From Auanema rhodensis (Eukaryota > Nematoda > Chromadorea > Rhabditida > Rhabditidae), in NCBI GenBank assembly GCA_964057225.1, contig OZ059897.1, positions 16,244,001 through 16,308,000 on the forward strand: 64,000 nt of DNA, written 5' to 3'. The notes beneath the pieces were generated by a model that did no database searches, was not told where the DNA came from, and worked only from the letters and a program-made list of their open reading frames with translations. Position numbers and translations under genes: made by a program. Below, piece after piece: positions 1 through 15,000 of the stretch (its first letter is position 1; each line of letters begins with the position of its first letter).

Positions 1-3000
1 CACAAGATTTGTTCACAAAAAAGTTCAGGCTGTAGTCACGTTCTGCCCGGTGAATGAACATTTTTTTCAAAAATCATCTTCTAAAATCTAATAAAAATAG
101 TTTGAGGTTGGGTATTCAGATGTGTAGAATCTCAATTTCCTAGTGAGATTTGGCTAGGATTTCTGCTTTTTCCGGAAAAGGGGTTTATACCGAGACCATC
201 CACAAGATTTGTTCACAAAAAAGTTCAAGCTGTAGTCACGTTCTGCCCGGTGAATGAACATTTATTTCGAAAATCATCTACTAAAATCTAATAAAAATAG
301 TTTGAGGTTGGGTATTCAGATGTGTAGAATCTCAATTTCCTAGTGAGATTTGGCTGGGATTTCTGCTTTTTCCGGAAAATGGGTTTATACCGAGACCATC
401 CACAAGATTTGTTCACAAAAAAGTTCAAGCTGTAGTCACGTTCTGCCCGGTGAATGAACCTTTTTTTCAAAAATCATCTACTAAAATCTAATAAAAATAG
501 TTTGAGGTTGGGTATTCAGATGTGTAGAATCTCAATCTCCTAGTGAGATTTGGCTAGGACTTCTGCTTTTTCCGGAAAAGGGGTTTATACCGAGACCATC
601 CACAAGATTTGTTCACAAAAAAGTTCAAGCTGTAGTCACGTTCTGCCCGGTGAATGAACATTTTTTTCGAAAATCATCTACTAAAATCTAATAAAAATAG
701 TTTGAGGTTGGGTATTCAGATGTGTAGAATCTCAATCTCCTAGTGAGATTTGGCTAGGACTTCTGCTTTTTCCGGAAAATGGGTTTATACCGAGACCATC
801 CACAAGATTTGTTCACAAAAAAGTTCAGGCTGTAGTCACGTTCTGACCGGTGAATGAACATTTTTTTCAAAAATCATCTACTAAAATCTAATAAAAATAG
901 TTTGAGGTTGGGTATTCAGATGTGTAGAATCTCAATTTCCTAGTGAGATTTGGCTAGGATTTCTGCTTTTTCCGGAAAAGGGGTTTATACCGAGACCATC
1001 CACAAGATTTGTTCACAAAAAAGTTCAGGCTGTAGTCACGTTCTGACCGGTGAATGAACATTTTTTTCAAAAATCATCTACTAAAATCTAATAAAAATAG
1101 TTTGAGGTTGGGTATTCAGATGTGTAGAATCTCAATCTCCTAGTGAGATTTGGCTAGGACTTCTGCTTTTTCCGGAAAACGGGTTTATACCGAGACCATC
1201 CACAAAATTTGTTCACAAAAAAGTTCAGGCTGTAGTCACGTTCTGACCGGTGAATGAACATTTTTTTCAAAAATCATCTACTAAAATCTAATAAAAATAG
1301 TTTGAGGTTGGGTATTCAGATGTGTAGAATCTCAATTTCCTAGTGAGATTTGGCTAGGATTTCTGCTTTTTCCGGAAAAGGGGTTTATACCGAGACCTTC
1401 CACAAGATTTGTTCACAAAAAAGTTCAGGCTGTAGTCACGTTCTGCCCGGTGAATGAACATTTTTTTCAAAAATCATCTACTAAAATCTAATAAAAATAG
1501 TTTGAGGTTGGGTATTCAGATGTGTAGAATCTCAATTTACTAGTGAGATTTGGCTAGGACTTCTGCTTTTTCCGGAAAAGGGGTTTATACCGAGACCATC
1601 CACAAGATTTGTTCACAAAAAAGTTCAGGCTGTAGTCACGTTCTGCCCGGTGAATGAACATTTTTTTCAAAAATCATCTACTAAAATCTAATAAAAATAG
1701 TTTGAGGTTGGGTATTCAGATGTGTAGAATCTCAATTTACTAGTGAGATTTGGCTAGGACTTCTGCTTTTTCCGGAAAAGGGGTTTATACCGAGACCATC
1801 CACAAGATTTGTTCACAAAAAAGTTCAGGCTGTAGTCACGTTCTGACCGGTGAATGAACATTTTTTTCAAAAATCATCTACTAAAATCTAATAAAAATAG
1901 TTTGAGGTTGGGTATTCAGATGTGTAGAATCTCAATTTCCTAGTGAGATTTGGCTAGGATTTCTGCTTTTTCCGGAAAAGGGGTTTATACCGAGACCATC
2001 CACAAGATTTGTTCACAAAAAAGTTCAGGCTGTAGTCACGTTCTGACCGGTGAATGAACATTTTTTTCAAAAATCATCTACTAAAATCTAATAAAAATAG
2101 TTTGAGGTTGGGTATTCAGATGTGTAGAATCTCAATTTCCTAGTGAGATTTGGCTAGGATTTCTGCTTTTTCCGGAAAAGGGGTTTATACCGAGACCTTC
2201 CACAAGATTTGTTCACAAAAAAGTTCAGGCTGTAGTCACGTTCTGCCCGGTGAATGAACATTTTTTTCAAAAATCATCTACTAAAATCTAATAAAAATAG
2301 TTTGAGGTTGGGTATTCAGATGTGTAGAATCTCAATTTCCTAGTGAGATTTGGCTAGGATTTCTGCTTTTTCCGGAAAATGGGTTTATACCGAGACCATC
2401 CACAAGATTTGTTCACAAAAAAGTTCAAGCTGTAGTCACGTTCTGCCCGGTGAATGAACCTTTTTTTCAAAAATCATCTACTAAAATCTAATAAAAATAG
2501 TTTGAGGTTGGGTATTCAGATGTGTAGAATCTCAATCTCCTAGTGAGATTTGGCTAGGACTTCTGCTTTTTCCGGAAAAGGGGTTTATACCGAGACCATC
2601 CACAAGATTTGTTCACAAAAAAGTTCAAGCTGTAGTCACGTTCTGCCCGGTGAATGAACATTTTTTTCGAAAATCATCTACTAAAATCTAATAAAAATAG
2701 TTTGAGGTTGGGTATTCAGATGTGTAGAATCTCAATCTCCTAGTGAGATTTGGCTAGGACTTCTGCTTTTTCCGGAAAATGGGTTTATACCGAGACCATC
2801 CACAAGATTTGTTCACAAAAAAGTTCAGGCTGTAGTCACGTTCTGACCGGTGAATGAACATTTTTTTCAAAAATTATCTACTAAAATCTAATAAAAATAG
2901 TTTGAGGTTGGGTATTCAGATGTGTAGAATCTCAATTTCCTAGTGAGATTTGGCTAGGATTTCTGCTTTTTCCGGAAAAGGGGTTTATACCGAGACCTTC

Positions 3001-6000
3001 CACAAGATTTGTTCACAAAAAAGTTCAAGCTGTAGTCACGTTCTGCCCGGTGAATGAACATTTTTTTGAAAAATCATCTACTAAAATCTAATAAAAATAG
3101 TTTGAGGTTGGGTATTCAGATGTGTAGAATCTCAATTTACTAGTGAGATTTGGCTAGGACTTCTGCTTTTTCCGGAAAAGGGGTTTATACCGAGACCATC
3201 CACAAGATTTGTTCACAAAAAAGTTCAGGCTGTAGTCACGTTCTGCCCGGTGAATGAACATTTTTTTCAAAAATCATCTACTAAAATCTAATAAAAATAG
3301 TTTGAGGTTGGGTATTCAGATGTGTAGAATCTCAATTTCCTAGTGAGATTTGGCTGGGATTTCTGCTTTTTCCGGAAAAGGGGTTTATACCGAGACCATC
3401 CACAAGATTTGTTCACAAAAAAGTTCAAGCTGTAGTCACGTTCTGCCCGGTGAATGAACATTTTTTTCAAAAATCATCTACTAAAATCTAATAAAAATAG
3501 TTTGAGGTTGGGTATTCAGATGTGTAGAATCTCAATCTCCTAGTGAGATTTGGCTAGGACTTCTGCTTTTTCCGGAAAAGGGGTTTATACCGAGACCATC
3601 CACAAGATTTGTTCACAAAAAAGTTCAGGCTGTAGTCACGTTCTGACCGGTGAATGAACATTTTTTTCAAAAATCATCTACTAAAATCTAATAAAAATAG
3701 TTTGAGGTTGGGTATTCAGATGTGTAGAATCTCAATTTCCTAGTGAGATTTGGCTAGGATTTCTGCTTTTTCCGGAAAAGGGGTTTATACCGAGACCTTC
3801 CACAAGATTTGTTCACAAAAAAGTTCAAGCTGTAGTCACGTTCTGCCCGGTGAATGAACATTTTTTTCAAAAATCATCTACTAAAATCTAATAAAAATAG
3901 TTTGAGGTTGGGTATTCAGATGTGTAGAATCTCAATTTACTAGTGAGATTTGGCTAGGACTTCTGCTTTTTCCGGAAAAGGGGTTTATACCGAGACCATC
4001 CACAAGATTTGTTCACAAAAAAGTTCAGGCTGTAGTCACGTTCTGACCGGTGAATGAACATTTTTTTTAAAAATCATCTACTAAAATCTAATAAAAATAG
4101 TTTGAGGTTGGGTATTCAGATGTGTAGAATCTCAATTTCCTAGTGAGATTTGGCTAGGATTTCTGCTTTTTCCGGAAAAGGGGTTTATACCGAGACCTTC
4201 CACAAGATTTGTTCACAAAAAAGTTCAGGCTGTAGTCACGTTCTGCCCGGTGAATGAACATTTTTTTCAAAAATCATCTACTAAAATCTAATAAAAATAG
4301 TTTGAGGTTGGGTATTCAGATGTGTAGAATCTCAATTTACTAGTGAGATTTGGCTAGGACTTCTGCTTTTTCCGGAAAAGGGGTTTATACCGAGACCATC
4401 CACAAGATTTGTTCACAAAAAAGTTCAAGCTGTAGTCACGTTCTGCCCGGTGAATGAACATTTTTTTCAAAAATCATCTACTAAAATCTAATAAAAATAG
4501 TTTGAGGTTGGGTATTCAGATGTGTAGAATCTCAATCTCCTAGTGAGATTTGGCTAGGACTTCTGCTTTTTCCGGAAAACGGGTTTATACCGAGACCATC
4601 CACAAAATTTGTTCACAAAAAAGTTCAGGCTGTAGTCACGTTCTGCCCGGTGAATGAACATTTTTTCCAAAAATCATCTATTAAAATCTAATAAAAATAG
4701 TTTGAGGTTGGGTATTCAGATATGTAGAATCTCAATCTCCTAGTGAGATTTGGCTAGGACTTCTGCTTTTTCCGGAAAAGGGGTTTATACCGAGACCATC
4801 CACAAGATTTCTTCACAAAAAAGTTCAGGCTGTAGTCACGTTCTGACCGGTGAATGAACATTTTTTTCAAAAATCATCTACTAAAATCTAATAAAAATAG
4901 TTTGAGGTTGGGTATTCAGATGTGTAGAATCTCAATTTCCTAGTGAGATTTGGCTAGGATTTCTGCTTTTTCCGGAAAAGGGGTTTATACCGAGACCATC
5001 CACAAGATTTGTTCACAAAAAAGTTCAGGCTGTAGTCACGTTCTGACCGGTGAATGAACATTTTTTTCAAAAATCATCTACTAAAATCTAATAAAAATAG
5101 TTTGAGGTTGGGTATTCAGATGTGTAGAATCTCAATTTACTAGTGAGATTTGGCTAGGACTTCTGCTTTTTCCGGAAAAGGGGTTTATACCGAGACCATC
5201 CACAAGATTTGTTCACAAAAAAGTTCAGGCTGTAGTCACGTTCTGCCCGGTGAATGAACATTTTTTTCAAAAATCATCTATTAAAATCTAATAAAAATAG
5301 TTTGAGGTTGGGTATTCAGATGTGTAGAATCTCAATTTCCTAGTGAGATTTGGCTAGGACTTCTGCTTTTTCCGGAAAAGGGGTTTATACCGAGACCATC
5401 CACAAGATTTGTTCACAAAAAAGTTCAAGCTGTAGTCACGTTCTGCCCGGTGAATGAACCTTTTTTTCAAAAATCATCTACTAAAATCTAATAAAAATAG
5501 TTTGAGGTTGGGTATTCAGATGTGTAGAATCTCAATTTCCTAGTGAGATTTGGCTAGGATTTCTGCTTTTTCCGGAAAAGGGGTTTATACCGAGACCATC
5601 CACAAGATTTGTTCACAAAAAAGTTCAAGCTGTAGTCACGTTCTGCCCGGTGAATGAACATTTTTTTCGAAAATCATCTACTAAAATCTAATAAAAATAG
5701 TTTGAGGTTGGGTATTCAGATGTGTAGAATCTCAATTTCCTAGTGAGATTTGGCTAGGATTTCTGCTTTTTCCGGAAAAGGGGTTTATACCGAGACCTTC
5801 CACAAGATTTGTTCACAAAAAAGTTCAAGCTGTAGTCACGTTCTGCCCGGTGAATGAACATTTTTTTCAAAAATCATCTACTAAAATCTAATAAAAATAG
5901 TTTGAGGTTGGGTATTCAGATGTGTAGAATCTCAATCTCCTAGTGAGATTTGGCTAGGACTTCTGCTTTTTCCGGAAAAGGGGTTTATACCGAGACCATC

Positions 6001-9000
6001 CACAAGATTTGTTCACAAAAAAGTTCAGGCTGTAGTCACGTTCTGACCGGTGAATGAACATTTTTTTCAAAAATCATCTACTAAAATCTAATAAAAATAG
6101 TTTGAGGTTGGGTATTCAGATGTGTAGAATCTCAATTTCCTAGTGAGATTTGGCTAGGACTTCTGCTTTTTCCGGAAAAGGGGTTTATACCGAGACCATC
6201 CACAAGATTTGTTCACAAAAAAGTTCAGGCTGTAGTCACGTTCTGACCGGTGAATGAACATTTTTTTCAAAAATCATCTACTAAAATCTAATAAAAATAG
6301 TTTGAGGTTGGGTATTCAGATGTGTAGAATCTCAATTTCCTAGTGAGATTTGGCTAGGATTTCTGCTTTTTCCGGAAAAGGGGTTTATACCGAGACCTTC
6401 CACAAGATTTGTTCACAAAAAAGTTCAGGCTGTAGTCACGTTCTGCCCGGTGAATGAACATTTTTTTCAAAAATCATCTACTAAAATCTAATAAAAATAG
6501 TTTGAGGTTGGGTATTCAGATGTGTAGAATCTCAATTTACTAGTGAGATTTGGCTAGGACTTCTGCTTTTTCCGGAAAAGGGGTTTATACCGAGACCATC
6601 CACAAGATTTGTTCACAAAAAAGTTCAAGCTGTAGTCACGTTCTGCCCGGTGAATGAACATTTTTTTCAAAAATCATCTACTAAAATCTAATAAAAATAG
6701 TTTGAGGTTGGGTATTCAGATGTGTAGAATCTCAATCTCCTAGTGAGATTTGGCTAGGACTTCTGCTTTTTCCGGAAAACGGGTTTATACCGAGACCATC
6801 CACAAAATTTGTTCACAAAAAAGTTCAGGCTGTAGTCACGTTCTGCCCGGTGAATGAACATTTTTTCCAAAAATCATCTATTAAAATCTAATAAAAATAG
6901 TTTGAGGTTGGGTATTCAGATGTGTAGAATCTCAATCTCCTAGTGAGATTTGGCTAGGACTTCTGCTTTTTCCGGAAAAGGGGTTTATACCGAGACCATC
7001 CACAAGATTTGTTCACAAAAAAGTTCAGGCTGTAGTCACGTTCTGACCGGTGAATGAACATTTTTTTCAAAAATCATCTACTAAAATCTAATAAAAATAG
7101 TTTGAGGTTGGGTATTCAGATGTGTAGAATCTCAATTTCCTAGTGAGATTTGGCTAGGATTTCTGCTTTTTCCGGAAAAGGGGTTTATACCGAGACCATC
7201 CACAAGATTTGTTCACAAAAAAGTTCAGGCTGTAGTCACGTTCTGACCGGTGAATGAACATTTTTTTCAAAAATCATCTACTAAAATCTAATAAAAATAG
7301 TTTGAGGTTGGGTATTCAGATGTGTAGAATCTCAATTTACTAGTGAGATTTGGCTAGGACTTCTGCTTTTTCCGGAAAAGGGGTTTATACCGAGACCATC
7401 CACAAGATTTGTTCACAAAAAAGTTCAGGCTGTAGTCACGTTCTGCCCGGTGAATGAACATTTTTTTCAAAAATCATCTATTAAAATCTAATAAAAATAG
7501 TTTGAGGTTGGGTATTCAGATGTGTAGAATCTCAATTTCCTAGTGAGATTTGGCTAGGACTTCTGCTTTTTCCGGAAAAGGGGTTTATACCGAGACCATC
7601 CACAAGATTTGTTCACAAAAAAGTTCAGGCTGTAGTCACGTTCTGCCCGGTGAATGAACATTTTTTTCAAAAATCATCTATTAAAATCTAATAAAAATAG
7701 TTTGAGGTTGGGTATTCAGATGTGTAGAATCTCAATTTCCTAGTGAGATTTGGCTGGGATTTCTGCTTTTTCCGGAAAAGGGGTTTATACCGAGACCATC
7801 CACAAGATTTGTTCACAAAAAAGTTCAGGCTGTAGTCACGTTCTGCCCGGTGAATGAACATTTTTTTCAAAAATCATCTACTAAAATCTAATAAAAATAG
7901 TTTGAGGTTGGGTATTCAGATGTGTAGAATCTCAATTTCCTAGTGAGATTTGGCTAGGACTTCTGCTTTTTCCGGAAAAGGGGTTTATACCGAGACCATC
8001 CACAAGATTTGTTCACAAAAAAGTTCAGGCTGTAGTCACGTTCTGCCCGGTGAATGAACATTTTTTTCAAAAATCATCTATTAAAATCTAATAAAAATAG
8101 TTTGAGGTTGGGTATTCAGATGTGTAGAATCTCAATTTCCTAGTGAGATTTGGCTGGGATTTCTGCTTTTTCCGGAAAAGGGGTTTATACCGAGACCATC
8201 CACAAGATTTGTTCACAAAAAAGTTCAGGCTGTAGTCACGTTCTGCCCGGTGAATGAACATTTTTTTCAAAAATCATCTACTAAAATCTAATAAAAATAG
8301 TTTGAGGTTGGGTATTCAGATGTGTAGAATCTCAATTTCCTAGTGAGATTTGGCTAGGACTTCTGCTTTTTCCGGAAAAGGGGTTTATACCGAGACCATC
8401 CACAAGATTTGTTCACAAAAAAGTTCAGGCTGTAGTCACGTTCTGCCCGGTGAATGAACATTTTTTCCAAAAATCATCTATTAAAATCTAATAAAAATAG
8501 TTTGAGGTTGGGTATTCAGATATGTAGAATCTCAATCTCCTAGTGAGATTTGGCTAGGACTTCTGCTTTTTCCGGAAAAGGGGTTTATACCGAGACCATC
8601 CACAAGATTTCTTCACAAAAAAGTTCAGGCTGTAGTCACGTTCTGACCGGTGAATGAACATTTTTTTCAAAAATCATCTACTAAAATCTAATAAAAATAG
8701 TTTGAGGTTGGGTATTCAGATGTGTAGAATCTCAATTTCCTAGTGAGATTTGGCTAGGATTTCTGCTTTTTCCGGAAAAGGGGTTTATACCGAGACCATC
8801 CACAAGATTTGTTCACAAAAAAGTTCAGGCTGTAGTCACGTTCTGACCGGTGAATGAACATTTTTTTCAAAAATCATCTACTAAAATCTAATAAAAATAG
8901 TTTGAGGTTGGGTATTCAGATGTGTAGAATCTCAATTTACTAGTGAGATTTGGCTAGGACTTCTGCTTTTTCCGGAAAAGGGGTTTATACCGAGACCATC

Positions 9001-12000
9001 CACAAGATTTGTTCACAAAAAAGTTCAGGCTGTAGTCACGTTCTGCCCGGTGAATGAACATTTTTTTCAAAAATCATCTATTAAAATCTAATAAAAATAG
9101 TTTGAGGTTGGGTATTCAGATGTGTAGAATCTCAATTTCCTAGTGAGATTTGGCTAGGACTTCTGCTTTTTCCGGAAAAGGGGTTTATACCGAGACCATC
9201 CACAAGATTTGTTCACAAAAAAGTTCAAGCTGTAGTCACGTTCTGCCCGGTGAATGAACCTTTTTTTCAAAAATCATCTACTAAAATCTAATAAAAATAG
9301 TTTGAGGTTGGGTATTCAGATGTGTAGAATCTCAATCTCCTAGTGAGATTTGGCTAGGACTTCTGCTTTTTCCGGAAAAGGGGTTTATACCGAGACCATC
9401 CACAAGATTTGTTCACAAAAAAGTTCAAGCTGTAGTCACGTTCTGCCCGGTGAATGAACATTTTTTTCGAAAATCATCTACTAAAATCTAATAAAAATAG
9501 TTTGAGGTTGGGTATTCAGATGTGTAGAATCTCAATCTCCTAGTGAGATTTGGCTAGGACTTCTGCTTTTTCCGGAAAATGGGTTTATACCGAGACCATC
9601 CACAAGATTTGTTCACAAAAAAGTTCAGGCTGTAGTCACGTTCTGACCGGTGAATGAACATTTTTTTCAAAAATTATCTACTAAAATCTAATAAAAATAG
9701 TTTGAGGTTGGGTATTCAGATGTGTAGAATCTCAATTTCCTAGTGAGATTTGGCTAGGATTTCTGCTTTTTCCGGAAAAGGGGTTTATACCGAGACCTTC
9801 CACAAGATTTGTTCACAAAAAAGTTCAAGCTGTAGTCACGTTCTGCCCGGTGAATGAACATTTTTTTCAAAAATCATCTACTAAAATCTAATAAAAATAG
9901 TTTGAGGTTGGGTATTCAGATGTGTAGAATCTCAATCTCCTAGTGAGATTTGGCTAGGACTTCTGCTTTTTCCGGAAAAGGGGTTTATACCGAGACCATC
10001 CACAAGATTTGTTCACAAAAAAGTTCAGGCTGTAGTCACGTTCTGACCGGTGAATGAACATTTTTTTCAAAAATCATCTACTAAAATCTAATAAAAATAG
10101 TTTGAGGTTGGGTATTCAGATGTGTAGAATCTCAATTTCCTAGTGAGATTTGGCTAGGATTTCTGCTTTTTCCGGAAAAGGGGTTTATACCGAGACCTTC
10201 CACAAGATTTGTTCACAAAAAAGTTCAAGCTGTAGTCACGTTCTGCCCGGTGAATGAACATTTTTTTCAAAAATCATCTACTAAAATCTAATAAAAATAG
10301 TTTGAGGTTGGGTATTCAGATGTGTAGAATCTCAATTTACTAGTGAGATTTGGCTAGGACTTCTGCTTTTTCCGGAAAAGGGGTTTATACCGAGACCATC
10401 CACAAGATTTGTTCACAAAAAAGTTCAGGCTGTAGTCACGTTCTGACCGGTGAATGAACATTTTTTTCAAAAATCATCTACTAAAATCTAATAAAAATAG
10501 TTTGAGGTTGGGTATTCAGATGTGTAGAATCTCAATTTCCTAGTGAGATTTGGCTAGGATTTCTGCTTTTTCCGGAAAAGGGGTTTATACCGAGACCTTC
10601 CACAAGATTTGTTCACAAAAAAGTTCAGGCTGTAGTCACGTTCTGCCCGGTGAATGAACATTTTTTTCAAAAATCATCTACTAAAATCTAATAAAAATAG
10701 TTTGAGGTTGGGTATTCAGATGTGTAGAATCTCAATTTACTAGTGAGATTTGGCTAGGACTTCTGCTTTTTCCGGAAAAGGGGTTTATACCGAGACCATC
10801 CACAAGATTTGTTCACAAAAAAGTTCAAGCTGTAGTCACGTTCTGCCCGGTGAATGAACATTTTTTTCAAAAATCATCTACTAAAATCTAATAAAAATAG
10901 TTTGAGGTTGGGTATTCAGATGTGTAGAATCTCAATCTCCTAGTGAGATTTGGCTAGGACTTCTGCTTTTTCCGGAAAACGGGTTTATACCGAGACCATC
11001 CACAAAATTTGTTCACAAAAAAGTTCAGGCTGTAGTCACGTTCTGCCCGGTGAATGAACATTTTTTCCAAAAATCATCTATTAAAATCTAATAAAAATAG
11101 TTTGAGGTTGGGTATTCAGATGTGTAGAATCTCAATCTCCTAGTGAGATTTGGCTAGGACTTCTGCTTTTTCCGGAAAAGGGGTTTATACCGAGACCATC
11201 CACAAGATTTCTTCACAAAAAAGTTCAGGCTGTAGTCACGTTCTGACCGGTGAATGAACATTTTTTTCAAAAATCATCTACTAAAATCTAATAAAAATAG
11301 TTTGAGGTTGGGTATTCAGATGTGTAGAATCTCAATTTCCTAGTGAGATTTGGCTAGGATTTCTGCTTTTTCCGGAAAAGGGGTTTATACCGAGACCATC
11401 CACAAGATTTGTTCACAAAAAAGTTCAGGCTGTAGTCACGTTCTGACCGGTGAATGAACATTTTTTTCAAAAATCATCTACTAAAATCTAATAAAAATAG
11501 TTTGAGGTTGGGTATTCAGATGTGTAGAATCTCAATTTACTAGTGAGATTTGGCTAGGACTTCTGCTTTTTCCGGAAAAGGGGTTTATACCGAGACCATC
11601 CACAAGATTTGTTCACAAAAAAGTTCAGGCTGTAGTCACGTTCTGCCCGGTGAATGAACATTTTTTTCAAAAATCATCTATTAAAATCTAATAAAAATAG
11701 TTTGAGGTTGGGTATTCAGATGTGTAGAATCTCAATTTCCTAGTGAGATTTGGCTAGGACTTCTGCTTTTTCCGGAAAAGGGGTTTATACCGAGACCATC
11801 CACAAGATTTGTTCACAAAAAAGTTCAGGCTGTAGTCACGTTCTGCCCGGTGAATGAACATTTTTTTCAAAAATCATCTATTAAAATCTAATAAAAATAG
11901 TTTGAGGTTGGGTATTCAGATGTGTAGAATCTCAATTTCCTAGTGAGATTTGGCTGGGATTTCTGCTTTTTCCGGAAAAGGGGTTTATACCGAGACCATC

Positions 12001-15000
12001 CACAAGATTTGTTCACAAAAAAGTTCAGGCTGTAGTCACGTTCTGCCCGGTGAATGAACATTTTTTTCAAAAATCATCTACTAAAATCTAATAAAAATAG
12101 TTTGAGGTTGGGTATTCAGATGTGTAGAATCTCAATTTCCTAGTGAGATTTGGCTAGGACTTCTGCTTTTTCCGGAAAAGGGGTTTATACCGAGACCATC
12201 CACAAGATTTGTTCACAAAAAAGTTCAGGCTGTAGTCACGTTCTGCCCGGTGAATGAACATTTTTTTCAAAAATCATCTATTAAAATCTAATAAAAATAG
12301 TTTGAGGTTTGGTATTCAGATGTGTAGAATCTCAATTTCCTAGTGAGATTTGGCTGGGATTTCTGCTTTTTCCGGAAAAGGGGTTTATACCGAGACCATC
12401 CACAAGATTTGTTCACAAAAAAGTTCAGGCTGTAGTCACGTTCTGCCCGGTGAATGAACATTTTTTTCAAAAATCATCTACTAAAATCTAATAAAAATAG
12501 TTTGAGGTTGGGTATTCAGATGTGTAGAATCTCAATTTCCTAGTGAGATTTGGCTAGGACTTCTGCTTTTTCCGGAAAAGGGGTTTATACCGAGACCATC
12601 CACAAGATTTGTTCACAAAAAAGTTCAAGCTGTAGTCACGTTCTGCCCGGTGAATGAACATTTTTTTCAAAAATCATCTACTAAAATCTAATAAAAATAG
12701 TTTGAGGTTGGGTATTCAGATGTGTAGAATCTCAATTTCCTAGTGAGATTTGGCTAGGATTTCTGCTTTTTCCGGAAAAGGGGTTTATACCGAGACCATC
12801 CACAAGATTTGTTCACAAAAAAGTTCAAGCTGTAGTCACGTTCTGCCCGGTGAATGAACATTTTTTTCAAAAATCATCTACTAAAATCTAATAAAAATAG
12901 TTTGAGGTTGGGTATTCAGATGTGTAGAATCTCAATCTCCTAGTGAGATTTGGCTAGGACTTCTGCTTTTTCCGGAAAAGGGGTTTATACCGAGACCATC
13001 CACAAGATTTGTTCACAAAAAAGTTCAGGCTGTAGTCACGTTCTGCCCGGTGAATGAACATTTTTTTCGAAAATCATCTACTAAAATCTAATAAAAATAG
13101 TTTGAGGTTGGGTATTCAGATGTGTAGAATCTCAATTTCCTAGTGAGATTTGGCTAGGATTTCTGCTTTTTCCGGATAAGGGGTTTATACCGAGACCATC
13201 CACAAGATTTGTTCACAAAAAAGTTCAGGCTGTAGTCACGTTCTGCCCGGTGAATGAACATTTTTTTCAAAAAGCATCTATTAAAATCTAATAAAAATAG
13301 TTTGAGGTTGGGTATTCAGATGTGTAGAATCTCAATTTACTAGTGAGATTTGGCTAGGACTTCTGCTTTTGCCGGAAAAGGGGTTTATACCGAGACCATC
13401 CAGAAGATTTGTTCACAAAAAAGTTCAGGCTGTAGTCACGTTCTGCCCGGTGAATGAACATTTTTTTCAAAAATCATCTACTAAAATCTAATAAAAATAG
13501 TTTGAGGTTGGGTATTCAGATGTGTAGAATCTCAATCTCCTAGTGAGATTTGGCTAGGACTTCTGCTTTTTCCGGAAAAGGGGTTTATACCGAGACCATC
13601 CACAAGATTTGTTCACAAAAAAGTTCAGGCTGTAGTCACGTTCTGACCGGTGAATGAACATTTTTTTCAAAAATCATCTACTAAAATCTAATAAAAATAG
13701 TTTGAGGTTGGGTATTCAGATGTGTAGAATCTCAATCTCCTAGTGAGATTTGGCTAGGACTTCTGCTTTTTCCGGAAAAGGGGTTTATACCGAGACCATC
13801 CACAAGATTTGTTCACAAAAAAGTTCAGGCTGTAGTCACGTTCTGCCCGGTGAATGAACATTTTTTTCGAAAATCATCTACTAAAATCTAATAAAAATAG
13901 TTTGAGGTTGGGTATTCAGATGTGTAGAATCTCAATTTCCTAGTGAGATTTGGCTAGGATTTCTGCTTTTTCCGGAAAAGGGGTTTATACCGAGACCATC
14001 CACAAGATTTGTTCACAAAAAAGTTCAGGCTGTAGTCACGTTCTGCCCGGTGAATGAACATTTTTTTCAAAAAGCATCTATTAAAATCTAATAAAAATAG
14101 TTTGAGGTTGGGTATTCAGATGTGTAGAATCTCAATTTACTAGTGAGATTTGGCTAGGACTTCTGCTTTTTCCGGAAAAGGGGTTTATACCGAGACCATC
14201 CAGAAGATTTGTTCACAAAAAAGTTCAGGCTGTAGTCACGTTCTGCCCGGTGAATGAACATTTTTTTCAAAAATCATCTACTAAAATCTAATAAAAATAG
14301 TTTGAGGTTGGGTATTCAGATGTGTAGAATCTCAATCTCCTAGTGAGATTTGGCTAGGACTTCTGCTTTTTCCGGAAAAGGGGTTTATACCGAGACCATC
14401 CAGAAGATTTGTTCACAAAAAAGTTCAGGCTGTAGTCACGTTCTGCCCGGTGAATGAACATTTTTTTCAAAAATCATCTACTAAAATCTAATAAAAATAG
14501 TTTGAGGTTGGGTATTCAGATGTGTAGAATCTCAATCTCCTAGTGAGATTTGGCTAGGACTTCTGCTTTTTCCGGAAAAGGGGTTTATACCGAGACCATC
14601 CACAAGATTTGTTCACAAAAAAGTTCAAGCTGTAGTCACGTTCTGCCCGGTGAATGAACATTTTTTTCAAAAATCGTCTACTAAAATCTAATAAAAATAG
14701 TTTGAGGTTGGGTATTCAGATGTGTAGAATCTCAATTTCCTAGTGAGATTTGGCTAGGATTTCTGCTTTTTCCGGAAAAGGGGTTTATACCGAGACCATC
14801 CACAAGATTTGTTCACAAAAAAGTTCAGGCTGTAGTCACGTTCTGCCCGGTGAATGAACATTTTTTTCGAAAATCATCTACTAAAATCTAATAAAAATAG
14901 TTTGAGGTTGGGTATTCAGATGTGTAGAATCTCAATCTCCTAGTGAGATTTGGCTAGGATTTCTGCTTTTTCCGGAAAAGGGGTTTATACCGAGACCATC